Below, piece after piece: positions 20,585-29,257 of a stretch of 64,000 bases of DNA (positions are counted from its first letter, which is position 1; each line of letters begins with the position of its first letter). This DNA comes from JBBIIC01 sp037446725. Lineage in GTDB: Bacteria > Actinomycetota > Coriobacteriia > Anaerosomatales > SLCP01. The notes below the pieces were generated by a model that worked only from the letters and a program-made list of their open reading frames with translations, did not search any database and had not been told where the DNA came from. A program made the position numbers and the translations under genes. Where the stretch lies: positions 1-64,000 of the forward strand of contig JBBIIC010000008.1 of assembly GCA_037446725.1 (NCBI GenBank), read 5' to 3'.

Positions 20585-21678
20585 GGGCACGCCCCGCCAA
20601 GCACACGTACGCCGGACTCACGGACGTCGGTCGCGTGCGGGCGCACAACGAGGACACCGTGCTTCTCGAGCCGCCCTTGTTCGCGGTCGCCGACGGGTTG
20701 GGCGGCCATGAGGCAGGCGAGGTGGCAAGCGGCATCGCCGTTCAGGCGCTGCTGGACGCCGCACCCGCGCACGCGGACGCCAAGGCGCTCGGCAGGGCGG
20801 TACGCGCCGCCAACCGCGAGGTCATCAAGGCGGCCCGGGAGGGGCGCGGCCGGGAAGGCATGGGGACCACGCTCACGGCGACCGTCGTCGAGGGCGGCCG
20901 GATCGTCGTCGCCCAGGTCGGCGACAGCCGGGCCTACCTGTTGCACGGCGACACCCTCGAACGCGTGACGCGGGACCACTCGATGGTCGCGGACATGATC
21001 GAGCAGGGGACGCTCACCGAGGAGGCGTCGCGCACGCACCCGCACCGCAGCGTCATCACCCGCGCGCTCGGCACCGACCCCAACATGTACGCGGACACCT
21101 ACGAGATAGACGCCGAGCCGGGAGACCGGCTCCTGTTGTGCTCCGACGGCCTGACCGGGATGCTCACCGATGAGCGGATCGCCGAGGTCCTCGGCGCGTA
21201 CGGGGACCCGGAGCTTGCGGCACGCATGCTCGTCGACGCCGCCAACGAGGCCGGGGGACATGACAACATCTCCGTAGTCGTGGTCGACGTGACCGGACAG
21301 GGCTCGTTCGCGGCGCCGGAACGCTCTCACCGCACGTGGATCGCGGTGCTCATCTGGACGCTCGCCTTGGCCGCAGTGATCGGTATCGCCGTCTGGGGGA
21401 CCTACCGGTACGCATCCGCGCGGGCCTTCCTCATCGCCGAGAACGACGTGGTCATCGTCTACCGCGGGCTTCCCGGCGAGTTCGCGGGCGTCAGTCTGAA
21501 CTGGCGTCAGGAGGAGACGACCATCACCGTGGGCCTCCTCGACCCCGTCACCGCCGGCCGCCTCGCCCAGGGTATCCAGGTCGAGGACCTCGATGCCGCC
21601 AACGCGCTCGTCGAGCAGTACCGGGCGCTCGCACAGACCAGGCAGGGCGAGCCGGACGTCGCGCCGGGCGGCCCCTAG
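20581..21678 (+). CDS. pstP: PP2C-type Ser/Thr phosphatase
   Basis: PstP/Stp, 365 residues. The PP2C domain (about 8-240) shows the metal-binding motifs NEDT, VADGLGGHEAGEVAS, GMGTTLTA, VGDSRAYL, CSDGLTGM and GGHDNISVV. A membrane helix follows (about 255-278) and then an extracytoplasmic tail of about 85 residues. It dephosphorylates the operon kinases and their targets. The GTG start lies inside the fhaB stop. Confidence 0.95.
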   Translation: MRARPAKHTYAGLTDVGRVRAHNEDTVLLEPPLFAVADGLGGHEAGEVASGIAVQALLDAAPAHADAKALGRAVRAANREVIKAAREGRGREGMGTTLTATVVEGGRIVVAQVGDSRAYLLHGDTLERVTRDHSMVADMIEQGTLTEEASRTHPHRSVITRALGTDPNMYADTYEIDAEPGDRLLLCSDGLTGMLTDERIAEVLGAYGDPELAARMLVDAANEAGGHDNISVVVVDVTGQGSFAAPERSHRTWIAVLIWTLALAAVIGIAVWGTYRYASARAFLIAENDVVIVYRGLPGEFAGVSLNWRQEETTITVGLLDPVTAGRLAQGIQVEDLDAANALVEQYRALAQTRQGEPDVAPGGP

Positions 21679-21680
21679 CG

Positions 21681-24416
21681 GTGCGCTCGCGACGGTCGAC
21701 AGAGCTGCTGCTCCTGCTCGCCGCCGCACCGGCGGTGCTGCTCGTCTTCGGGCTGGTCGACGCGCGCGCAAGCACCTCGCTCTCCTGGCGGGACTTCGCG
21801 GTGCCGGCCGGGCTGATCGCCGCGTTCATCGGCGCACACGTGGCCGTGCGATTCCTCGCCCCGGCCGCCGACCCGGTGCTCCTGCCACTCACCGCGCTGC
21901 TCTCCGGGATCGGAGTCGCCTACGTGACGCGGCTCGACCCCGACATGGGCGCCCAACAGGTGTTGTGGCTGTTCTTCGGGGTGTTGGCGATGGTCGCGAC
22001 CCTGCTCGCCGTCCCGTCCCTCGAACGGCTCGCGCGCTACAAGTACACGATCATGCTCGCTGGTCTCGGGCTGCTCGTGCTGCCGTCGGTCGTCGGCGTC
22101 GAGATCAATGGGGCGCAGCTGTGGCTGCGCGTGGCGGGCCTGTCCTTCCAGCCCGGTGAGGTCGCCAAGGTGCTCATCGTGCTCTTCCTCGCCGCGTATC
22201 TCGCCGAGAACCGAGAGGTGCTCTCGGTGTCAACGCGCAAGGTCCTGGGCGTCGGCATGCCGGCGCTTCGTCACCTCGGCCCGCTGTTGTTCATGTGGGC
22301 GGTCTCGCTGTTCGTCCTCGTCTCGCAGAAGGACCTCGGCTCGAGCCTGCTGTTCTTCGGCATCTTCCTGGTGATGATCTACGTGGCTACGGGACGGGCG
22401 AGCTACGTCGTGGTCGGCCTCATGCTCTTCGCGGCGGGGGCGACAGCCGCCTACACGCTCTTCTCGCACGTGCAAACGCGCGTCGCCATCTGGCTCGACC
22501 CGTTCGCCGACGCTGCGGGGCGCGGCTACCAGCTCGTGCAGTCGATCTTCGCGCTTGCTGCGGGGCAGGTCACCGGGGTCGGTGTGGGCCGGGGCTTCCC
22601 GGGGCGGATCCCCTTCGTCGAGACCGACTTCATCTTCGCGGCGATCGGTGAGGAGCTCGGGTTGCTCGGCGGAGCGGCACTTATCATCGCCTACCTGTTG
22701 TTCTGTATGCGGGGGCTGGCCACGGCGGCCCGTGCCCGTTCGGACATGGCCGCACTCACCGCGACCGGGCTCGTGGCCGCGCTCGGCCTGCAGACGTTCG
22801 TCATCATCGGCGGGGTCACGCGCCTCATCCCTCTCACCGGCATCACGCTGCCGTTCGTCTCCTACGGCGGCTCGTCGATACTGGCGAACTTCATCATCCT
22901 GGGCCTGCTGCTGCGAGCGGGCGACGCGGCGACCGGGCGGCAGGCCGAGATGGTCTCGGTGTCCGACACCTCCGGCGTGCTCGGCCGGGTAGCGCTCTCG
23001 AGGCGCCTGACCCACTCCGCGACCGTCATAGCCGTCCTGCTCGTCGTGCTCGTCGTGAACCTGACATCGATCCAGGTCGTCCAGGCGCGCGTGCTCAACA
23101 ACCACCCCGCCAACACTCGAGGCCTTGCCGAGGAGATCCGCTCGCCACGCGGCGCGATCGTCGCGGCAGACGGAGCCGTGCTTGCCGAGTCGGTCCCGGA
23201 GGGCGAGATCTACCGCCGCCAGTATCCGCAGACCACGCTCGCAGCCCACGTGGTCGGCTACTACAGCACCACCTACGGGCGGGCCGGCATCGAGGCGGCG
23301 ATGAATGACACGCTCTCCGGCCAGCGGGTCTTCCGGTCGTTCCGCGACGCCATCGAGGCGGCCGCGGGACTGCCGGTCGCCGGCAACGACGTCTGGCTCA
23401 CCGTGGACACGCGGGTGCAGCGCGCCGCCGAGCAGGCGCTGTCGGGCTACCGCGGCGCGGTGGTCGCCATCGACCCGGCGACGGGGGCGGTGCTCGCGAT
23501 GGCGTCCTCGCCGACGTACGATCCCGGTTCGCTCGACGATTCGTGGGACGCGCTCGTCGCCGACGCGTCCGCGCCGCTTTTCGACCGGGCGTCGCAGAGC
23601 CTCTACCCGCCCGGCTCGACGTTCAAGGTCGTGACGCTGACCGGCGCTCTCGAGTCGGGTGTGGCGAGCGCAGAGACCACGTACACCGGGCCCGGCCGGC
23701 TCGAGATCGGCGGGGCGCCCGTGACCAACTACGGGGGCGGCAGCTACGGCGTCGTCGACCTGCGAACGGCGACGATGCGCTCGATCAACACGGTGTTCGC
23801 GCAGCTTGCCGTCGACATGGGGCCCGAGGAACTCGTCGCGCAGAGCGAACGCTTCGGCTTCAACAAGGTGCCGCCCACCGAAACGCCGGCCCAGGCCTCG
23901 CTGATGCCGGTCCCGAGCGAGATGACGACCTGGGAGACGGCGTGGGCAGGCGTCGGCCAGCCCGTAGGCGAGCACGAGAGCCCGCCGGGCCCGCAGGCGA
24001 CCGCATTGCAGATGGCACTCGTCGGCGCGGGGCTCGGAAACGACGGCGTCGTCATGCGTCCCTACCTGGTCGGCCGCGTCACCGACCGGGCGGGCCGCGT
24101 GATCACCACCACCGAACCGCGCCGCTGGCTGACGGCGTGCATGCCGTCGACCGCTGAGGCGGTCACCCGGATCATGGTCGACACCGTGGCCTCGGGCACC
24201 GGCACGCGCGCCCAGATCTCCGGAATCGGGGTGGCCGGCAAGACCGGCACAGCCGAGACCGGCAAAGACGCCGAGTCGCATGCCTGGTTCCTCGCATTCG
24301 CACCGGCGGACAATCCCCAGATCGCAGTGGCCGTCGTGCTAGAGAATGCGGGCACCGGCGGGAGGGTGGCGGCGCCGGCCGCGCGCATCGTGATGGAGGC
24401 GGCTCTGGGCCGCTGA
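21681..24416 (+). CDS. rodA-pbpA: fused SEDS glycosyltransferase and class B penicillin-binding protein (RodA-PbpA)
   Basis: One 911-residue polypeptide joins the two enzymes that build septal or sidewall peptidoglycan. Residues 1 to about 415 are a complete RodA/FtsW-type SEDS protein with about ten helices, the essential Asp in SQKDLGSS (D218) and RGYQLVQS...ETDFIFAAIGEELG. A 25-residue linker leads to the PBP membrane helix (about 445-465) and a transpeptidase with all three motifs: STFK (646-649), SIN (701-703) and KTGT (854-857). Both SEDS ends and the PBP N-terminus are cytoplasmic, so the fusion is topologically sound. In mycobacteria these are separate genes in the same operon position. 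The GTG lies 2 nt after the pstP stop. Confidence 0.93.
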   Translation: MRSRRSTELLLLLAAAPAVLLVFGLVDARASTSLSWRDFAVPAGLIAAFIGAHVAVRFLAPAADPVLLPLTALLSGIGVAYVTRLDPDMGAQQVLWLFFGVLAMVATLLAVPSLERLARYKYTIMLAGLGLLVLPSVVGVEINGAQLWLRVAGLSFQPGEVAKVLIVLFLAAYLAENREVLSVSTRKVLGVGMPALRHLGPLLFMWAVSLFVLVSQKDLGSSLLFFGIFLVMIYVATGRASYVVVGLMLFAAGATAAYTLFSHVQTRVAIWLDPFADAAGRGYQLVQSIFALAAGQVTGVGVGRGFPGRIPFVETDFIFAAIGEELGLLGGAALIIAYLLFCMRGLATAARARSDMAALTATGLVAALGLQTFVIIGGVTRLIPLTGITLPFVSYGGSSILANFIILGLLLRAGDAATGRQAEMVSVSDTSGVLGRVALSRRLTHSATVIAVLLVVLVVNLTSIQVVQARVLNNHPANTRGLAEEIRSPRGAIVAADGAVLAESVPEGEIYRRQYPQTTLAAHVVGYYSTTYGRAGIEAAMNDTLSGQRVFRSFRDAIEAAAGLPVAGNDVWLTVDTRVQRAAEQALSGYRGAVVAIDPATGAVLAMASSPTYDPGSLDDSWDALVADASAPLFDRASQSLYPPGSTFKVVTLTGALESGVASAETTYTGPGRLEIGGAPVTNYGGGSYGVVDLRTATMRSINTVFAQLAVDMGPEELVAQSERFGFNKVPPTETPAQASLMPVPSEMTTWETAWAGVGQPVGEHESPPGPQATALQMALVGAGLGNDGVVMRPYLVGRVTDRAGRVITTTEPRRWLTACMPSTAEAVTRIMVDTVASGTGTRAQISGIGVAGKTGTAETGKDAESHAWFLAFAPADNPQIAVAVVLENAGTGGRVAAPAARIVMEAALGR

Positions 24417-24479
24417 TGCGGTAGAATAGTCCGGATGGACGGGCCGCATCCCGGTCCGGTCGAGAGCACGGGAGTACAC

Positions 24480-26315
24480 GTGGAAGAGCTGGTGTTCGGA
24501 CGCAGGTACCGCGTGACGGAGAAGATCGGCTCCGGCGGGATGGCCGAGGTCTACAAGGCCGTCGACGAGGTCCTCGGCAGGACCGTCGCCGTGAAGGTCC
24601 TTCACCCCCGCTACGCCGCCGACCCCGGCTTCGTAGCGCGCTTCCGCCAGGAGGCCCAGGCCGCCGCGAACCTCTCACACCCCTCCATCGTGAACATCTA
24701 CGACTGGGGCCGCGACGACGAGACCTACTACATCGTCATGGAATACGTCCGCGGGACCGACCTAAAGGCGATCATCGGGCAGCAGGGCGCCATCGACCCG
24801 ATGAAGGCCGCCGAGTACGCTTCGCAGGTCTGCGCCGCGCTCGCCGTGGCCCACGGCTACGACATCATCCACCGTGACATCAAGCCGCACAACATCGTGC
24901 TCGCCGCCGACGGCACCGTGAAGGTCATGGACTTCGGCATCGCGCGCGCGGGCAACAACACCATGACCCAGACCGGCTCGGTGCTCGGCACCGCGCATTA
25001 CGTGAGCCCCGAGCAGGCCCAGGGCCGCACGCTCGGCCCGGCAAGTGACCTGTACTCGCTCGGCATCGTGCTCTACGAGCTCACGACCGGACGGCTGCCG
25101 TTCGACGCGGACACGCCGGTCGCGGTCGCGCTCAAGCAGGTCAACGAGGAGCCCGTGCCGCCGCGCGCTATCAACCCCGACATCCCTCCCGCGCTCGAGG
25201 CGGTCATCCTGCGCGCGATACAGAAGGACCCGTCGGCGCGGTACAGCTCGGCCGAGGAGATGCGCACCGACCTCAAGCGCGTGCTCGGAGGCGGCAGCGT
25301 GGCGGCACCCGCGGCGGTCGCGGCCGGCGGGATGGACGAGACGTCGGTGATGCCCGCCGTCGGCGGCGCCGCGGCAGGCTCACGCGTGCGCCCGATCCCG
25401 GAAAAGCGCAGCCCCTGGCCCTGGATCATCGGGGCGGTCCTGCTACTCGCGGCCGGGCTCGGAGTCGCCTGGGCGCTCGGCGTCTTCGAGAGCACAGAGA
25501 TGGGGACCGTGCCCGGAGTCGTCGGGTTGACGCTCGAAGAGGCCTCCGGGGTCATCGAGTCCGCCGAGATGACCGTCGGGCCGATCACCGAGCGCACCGA
25601 CGAGGAGGTCGAGGCGGGGCTCATCATCGAGCAGTCCCCCGCCGAGGGAGCCGAGGCCGCCGTCGGCTCGGAGATCTCGCTCGTCATCAGTCTCGGTCCG
25701 GACGTCCGCGAGGTACCCGACCTTGTCGGCTCGGCCGAGTCTGAGGCCGTTCGCATGGTCAACAACGCCGATCTGCGCCCCGACATCCAGCGAGAGTACA
25801 ACTCAGACGTGCCGGACGGGCAAGTCTTCAGCCAGTCGCCCGAGGCGGGCGAGATGGTACCGCCCGAGACGGTTGTCACGATCGTCGTGAGTCGCGGCAC
25901 GCAGCTTGTGCGCGTGCCCGACGTGGTCGGCCAGACGCGCGCCAACGCGACCAGCACGCTGCAGGGGGCGGGTTTCCGCGTCGACCCGGTCGAGGAGTTC
26001 CACGACAGCGTGGCCGCCGGCACCGTCATCAGCCAGAGCCCCGACGGTGGGGTATCACTCGATGCGGGCGCGACGGTGACGATCCGGGTTTCGAAGGGGC
26101 GTGACGAGGTCACGGTTCCCGACGTCATCGAGCTCAGCGAGGCACAAGCCCGTTCGGACCTGCGGGCTGCAGGCCTGACCGTGACCGTGAACTACCAGGT
26201 GAGCCCGGATGACGACATCGTGCTGACCCAGGACCCGCTCCCCGGGCAGAAGGTCAGGCGCGGCTCGGCCGTGACCATCTGGGTCGGCAAGGCCCCGCCT
26301 CCGGGTGACGGCTAG
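24480..26315 (+). CDS. pknB: PASTA-domain Ser/Thr protein kinase PknB
   Basis: A 611-residue kinase. The cytoplasmic kinase domain (about 5-270) has GSGGMAEVYKA, VAVKVL, HRDIKPHNIVL and DFGIARA. A juxtamembrane segment contains Thr-rich DETSVMPAV. One helix follows (about 318-338) and four extracytoplasmic PASTA repeats reach the C-terminus, each starting VP(D/G)V or similar and ending with an S-X-G-P or SKG type strand. PASTA domains bind muropeptides or lipid II. TAGAAT (24422-24427) is a candidate internal -10; the GTG at 24480 has CGGGAG upstream and lies downstream of it. An ATG at 24435 is the alternative start. Confidence 0.94.
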   Translation: MEELVFGRRYRVTEKIGSGGMAEVYKAVDEVLGRTVAVKVLHPRYAADPGFVARFRQEAQAAANLSHPSIVNIYDWGRDDETYYIVMEYVRGTDLKAIIGQQGAIDPMKAAEYASQVCAALAVAHGYDIIHRDIKPHNIVLAADGTVKVMDFGIARAGNNTMTQTGSVLGTAHYVSPEQAQGRTLGPASDLYSLGIVLYELTTGRLPFDADTPVAVALKQVNEEPVPPRAINPDIPPALEAVILRAIQKDPSARYSSAEEMRTDLKRVLGGGSVAAPAAVAAGGMDETSVMPAVGGAAAGSRVRPIPEKRSPWPWIIGAVLLLAAGLGVAWALGVFESTEMGTVPGVVGLTLEEASGVIESAEMTVGPITERTDEEVEAGLIIEQSPAEGAEAAVGSEISLVISLGPDVREVPDLVGSAESEAVRMVNNADLRPDIQREYNSDVPDGQVFSQSPEAGEMVPPETVVTIVVSRGTQLVRVPDVVGQTRANATSTLQGAGFRVDPVEEFHDSVAAGTVISQSPDGGVSLDAGATVTIRVSKGRDEVTVPDVIELSEAQARSDLRAAGLTVTVNYQVSPDDDIVLTQDPLPGQKVRRGSAVTIWVGKAPPPGDG

Positions 26316-26316
26316 G

Positions 26317-26778
26317 CTAGGCCGGGCCCGTCTCCGATAGCACGCGCTCGAGGACCGCGACGAAGTGCTCGCGGTCCTCGTCTTCGAAGGCGCTCGGCCC
26401 TTTCGTGCGGCCACCGGCGCGGCGGTGCTTCTGCTCGGCATGGCGCACGGCCAACTCCATGTCGATGGTGGCGGTCGTGTAGCGCCGGCCTCGCGGACTG
26501 ATCGCGTGCGCGCCGCGGCCGAGTACCATCGCGGCAAGCCCGATGTCCTGGGTGACGACGACGTCTCCCGAGGACAGACGCTCGACAATCGCGAAGTCGG
26601 CCGCGTCCCGGCCCCCGCTCACCTCGACGGCCTCTACGCCCGGGCGATCCGCGTAGCGCGCGAGATTCTGGGTGGCGTTGGCGACGAGCACCGCAGGCAT
26701 CTTGCAGCGTCGGGCGACGGCAAGTGCATCACGGGTGACCGGGCATGCGTCAGCATCGATGAAGAGGGTCGGTGGCAT
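26317..26778 (-). CDS. YaiI/YqxD family protein (UPF0178, DUF188)
   Basis: A 153-residue protein of the conserved YaiI/YqxD family, PIN-like in fold. FIDADACPVTRDA at the N-terminus, DAADFAIVERL and VVTQDIGLAAMVLGRGA are the family signatures; the Asp residues suggest a nuclease-like metal site, though activity is not established. It converges with pknB, with one base between their stops. Confidence 0.88.
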   Translation of the reverse strand: MPPTLFIDADACPVTRDALAVARRCKMPAVLVANATQNLARYADRPGVEAVEVSGGRDAADFAIVERLSSGDVVVTQDIGLAAMVLGRGAHAISPRGRRYTTATIDMELAVRHAEQKHRRAGGRTKGPSAFEDEDREHFVAVLERVLSETGPA

Positions 26779-26891
26779 GGGCCGAGTGTAGCGCAGCCGG
26801 GCGTACCCGCGGGCCTTGTGCTGCAGCCACAGCCGGTGACACCGAGCACGACGGCTCCGAGCAGGGCGCCGGCAAGGACGATGCGCCGCAC
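26634..26891 (-). CDS. possible small lipoprotein, overlapping the YaiI gene
   Basis: An 85-codon frame that begins with GTG at 26891 behind GAGGA (9-nt spacing). The first 20 residues form a lipoprotein signal: RRIVLAGALLGAVVLGVTGC with the lipobox VTGC. The part after about residue 38 is out of frame with, and overlaps, the start of the YaiI gene and looks unlike a folded protein. It may be a real short lipoprotein, or a signal-peptide remnant of a truncated gene. It follows ppcA by 16 nt on the same strand. Confidence 0.35.
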   Translation of the reverse strand: MRRIVLAGALLGAVVLGVTGCGCSTRPAGTPGCATLGPCHRPSSSMLTHARSPVMHLPSPDAARCLRCSSPTPPRISRATRIARA

Positions 26892-26907
26892 GGTGATCAC
26901 TCCTCAG

Positions 26908-28368
26908 CTACCCGAGGAACCGCCTGACGATCGCCGCCCTGAGCAGCAGCTCCCCGATGATGGCCGTCTGCCCGCGCTCGGCGGCATCGCGCATCCCCCG
27001 TACAAGTTCGAGGTGTTCGGGATCGGCGTCGAACGCGTATCCCGCTCGGTCGAGCGCATCCCGCAGCGAAGCGGTCATGAGCGGGCCTTCCGGGTCGGCA
27101 CAGCGCAGCGCCTCGGCGATCTTGGCCTCGTAGGAGGGGTGAGCCTCGTGGATGAACGCCAGATCGTCTTCGGTCAACACGTCAAACCCGATGAGCTCCG
27201 GTGGAAGCCCGAGCGAGTACAGCGAACAGGTGAACGAGATCGCTCGCGGCAGTGTCACTCCGCCAAGTTCACGTGCGTAGCCGAACAGGCCGACGTGCAG
27301 CTTGCGCGCGCGTCTGGCGGGCACGCTCTTGGCCATCTGATTGATGTGGGGGGCGAGCTCGGTCACGCGCTCGCGGTAGGCCGCGCTGTACCGCTCGATC
27401 AGGTCGAGTGCCCGTCCCTCGTCGACCGGCTGGGCGGGGCCGATCTCGCGCGCCTTCAGGTGCTCGCACGCCGCGCGGACCTGATCGGGCGGGTAGTCGA
27501 ACTTGAACGCCGACTGGATGCTGAACGTGACCGCACTCGGGTACTCAGCGCCGACCCGCTCGGCGGTGCGCGGCGACAGCCCGCCCCTGAACGGCGCCGA
27601 GCCCATCCCGAGGATCGGGTGGAACCGCACGCCGATGCGGTTCGTGAGCGCATCGAGGCGCGCGAGAGCGATCTTGTTCGAGAGCGCCGCGGAGACGACG
27701 CCGTAGTTCATCGCGGTGTCCGAGCGCGCGAGGAAGACGCGCTGATCGGTGAGGTCCTTGTCGGCAACGTACTGCTCCACGATGTCCGCCGCCGCGAGCA
27801 TCGACGGGACGTCCTCGAACAGCGGGATGACCTCGATGCGTTCGGGACGAAACTCGCCGATCCACTCGGCAATGGTGATGTCGTCCGGCCCAAAGCAGGC
27901 ACTCTGACGCCCGACGATGTGATCGGCGTAGTATCGGAAGACGCGGTCGACGCAGCGCGCCGAAGTGGTCATCGGGAGGATGACCTCGAAGATCGGCGCC
28001 ACGTCGCGTCCGTAGAACAGCCGTGCCGCGTCGTAGGAGCGCGGGATGGACTCGAGCGTCTCGAGCAGCACCTTGGCCTCGGCGACCTCGACGGTGGGAT
28101 TCGGCACGCGCAGCGTGAGGCGCACCTCCTCGCCGAGCACGTGCTCGCGGAAGAACTCCGGGTAGAAGGAAAGGAGCTTCTTGACGACGTAGGTGTCGAT
28201 CTCCTTGCCCTCGACATCCCACATCTGCTCGTCGCAGCCGAGGTGCGAGTACGCGTAGAACGCCTCGCGGATCTCTTCCTCGCCGGCAAGCACCGCCGAG
28301 GAGGCGAAGAACGGGACGGTGGCATTGTCGGGATGCTGCGTGCTCATGCAGCGGGGGGCGTCGGGCAT
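26908..28368 (-). CDS. ppcA: archaeal-type phosphoenolpyruvate carboxylase
   Basis: A 486-residue enzyme forming oxaloacetate from PEP and bicarbonate, the anaplerotic route to the TCA-cycle intermediates. The archaeal-type family (COG1892) is half the length of bacterial PEPC. The N-terminal MSTQHPDNATVPFF is diagnostic. HPILGMGSAPFRGGLSP and a C-terminal LLRAAIVRRFLG are also characteristic. Among bacteria this type is rare and patchy, so past horizontal acquisition is likely for the lineage. The start at 28368 gives seven residues before the signature; a second Met (MSTQ) is an alternative. Confidence 0.93.
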   Translation of the reverse strand: MPDAPRCMSTQHPDNATVPFFASSAVLAGEEEIREAFYAYSHLGCDEQMWDVEGKEIDTYVVKKLLSFYPEFFREHVLGEEVRLTLRVPNPTVEVAEAKVLLETLESIPRSYDAARLFYGRDVAPIFEVILPMTTSARCVDRVFRYYADHIVGRQSACFGPDDITIAEWIGEFRPERIEVIPLFEDVPSMLAAADIVEQYVADKDLTDQRVFLARSDTAMNYGVVSAALSNKIALARLDALTNRIGVRFHPILGMGSAPFRGGLSPRTAERVGAEYPSAVTFSIQSAFKFDYPPDQVRAACEHLKAREIGPAQPVDEGRALDLIERYSAAYRERVTELAPHINQMAKSVPARRARKLHVGLFGYARELGGVTLPRAISFTCSLYSLGLPPELIGFDVLTEDDLAFIHEAHPSYEAKIAEALRCADPEGPLMTASLRDALDRAGYAFDADPEHLELVRGMRDAAERGQTAIIGELLLRAAIVRRFLG

Positions 28369-28451
28369 GCTGCTCTCCTCACTCGGTGCGACTGCTTCCC
28401 TTGTTGATTCCCCACCGCGGCGGCGAGGCGCACGACGGGTCCGATGCCGAT

Positions 28452-28476
28452 GGCGACCTCCCGCCAGGAGGTCGCC
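28452..28476. repeat. perfect 10-bp hairpin before tRNA-Arg
   Basis: GGCGACCTCC (28452-28461) and GGAGGTCGCC (28467-28476) form a perfect stem with a 5-nt loop, 4 nt upstream of TAGAAT (28481-28486), the likely -10 of tRNA-Arg. It covers the position where a -35 would lie. It has no U-tract, so it is more likely a regulatory or chance palindrome than a terminator. Confidence 0.45.
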
Positions 28477-28496
28477 GTGCTAGAATCCTCTGGCGC

Positions 28497-28572
28497 GCCT
28501 CCGTAGCTCAGGGGATAGAGCACAGGTTTCCTAAACCTGGTGTCGCAGGTTCGAATCCTGCCGGGGGCACCA
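28497..28572 (+). tRNA. tRNA-Arg (CCT), CCA encoded
   Basis: A 76-nt gene with a normal cloverleaf. Acceptor GCCTCCG pairs with CGGGGGC (one G-U pair), the discriminator is A, and CCA is encoded. The anticodon stem CAGGT/ACCTG encloses TTCCTAA, giving anticodon CCT, which reads AGG, a rare codon in a genome this GC-rich. The T-arm is GCAGGTTCGAATCCTGC. TAGAAT (28481-28486) is a plausible -10 with a start a few bases upstream. Confidence 0.97.
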
Positions 28573-28584
28573 TCCGCGTATCAG

Positions 28585-28609
28585 AGGGGCGGCCCGCCGG
28601 GTCGCCCCT
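28585..28609 (+). terminator. terminator after tRNA-Arg
   Basis: An 11-bp stem (28585-28595 with 28599-28609, one G-U pair, 3-nt loop) starts 12 nt after the tRNA CCA. It is followed by CCCTCATC, so the U-tract is poor, but the position suits a terminator. It also faces the mazF stop at 28645. Confidence 0.6.
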
Positions 28610-28644
28610 CCCTCATCACGAGCGTCGCACAGGGGCAGAGCGGA

Positions 28645-28992
28645 TCACCGCAGCCCGAGAGATCGCTTGAGCGCCCGGTCGACCCGCGCCATGTATGCGT
28701 CATCGAGCCGGACCACCGGAGCAGCCGAAAGCCGCTCTGTCGCCACCGCTAGCAGCTGGCCGCAGAGCACCGTGCTCGGCCTGCCGAACAGCTCGTCAGC
28801 GAGCCGCACCTCGGTCGGGTAGTCCTTTTCGGCCACTCGGCTCGTCATGGCGGCGACAATGGTCGTCGGCGAGAAGCGATTGCCGACGTCGTTCTGGACC
28901 ACGAGCGCGGGCCGGCGGCCTGCCTGCTCCGAGCCGCGGCTCGGCGAGAAGTCGACCCAGTAGATCTCGCCGCGCCTTACCACTCGGGCCAC
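28645..28992 (-). CDS. mazF: MazF/PemK-type endoribonuclease toxin
   Basis: A 115-residue toxin of the MazF family, which cleaves mRNA at short sequence motifs. RRGEIYWVDFSPSRGSEQAGRRPALVVQND is the family N-terminus: the strand with the conserved GR(R)P and the Arg and Ser/Thr of the active site (VAAMTS). It overlaps the antitoxin gene by 16 nt and is read after it. Confidence 0.92.
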   Translation of the reverse strand: MARVVRRGEIYWVDFSPSRGSEQAGRRPALVVQNDVGNRFSPTTIVAAMTSRVAEKDYPTEVRLADELFGRPSTVLCGQLLAVATERLSAAPVVRLDDAYMARVDRALKRSLGLR

Positions 28993-29228
28993 GTCTCTTC
29001 AGCGGCGAGCAGCCCCTCCTCGGCCAGCGAGCGGTGCTCCTGCGCGCGGAAACGGTAGCCCTCGGCCATGCGCTCCTCGATCTCGCGCTCACGCAGGCAG
29101 TCGAGCGCCTCGAGCACGACCTCGGTCTTCGTGATGCCGCGCTCGGCCGCCCGCGCGTCGATGAACTCCCGCGCAGCGGCGGGCAGTCTGAACTGCGAGG
29201 GGACGGTACCCCGCGGCGATGCGCTCAT
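28977..29228 (-). CDS. ribbon-helix-helix antitoxin partner of MazF
   Basis: An 83-residue antitoxin. The N-terminal half (SQFRLPAAAREFIDARAAERGITKTEVVLEALDCL) fits a ribbon-helix-helix DNA-binding fold. The acidic, Trp-containing C-terminus (LAAEETWPEW) would wrap the toxin. GAGGAG lies 5 nt before the ATG. It is the first gene of the module and should repress its own promoter through the inverted repeat at 29258-29289. Confidence 0.85.
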   Translation of the reverse strand: MSASPRGTVPSQFRLPAAAREFIDARAAERGITKTEVVLEALDCLREREIEERMAEGYRFRAQEHRSLAEEGLLAAEETWPEW

Positions 29229-29257
29229 CGGGCTCCTCGATCGGAGTGCGGTCGTGC

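Noticed and set aside
22230..24281. A 683-codon minus-strand frame opposite the RodA-PbpA fusion
   Set aside because: Same reason: a codon-bias artefact of a long GC-rich gene, with no recognisable domain.
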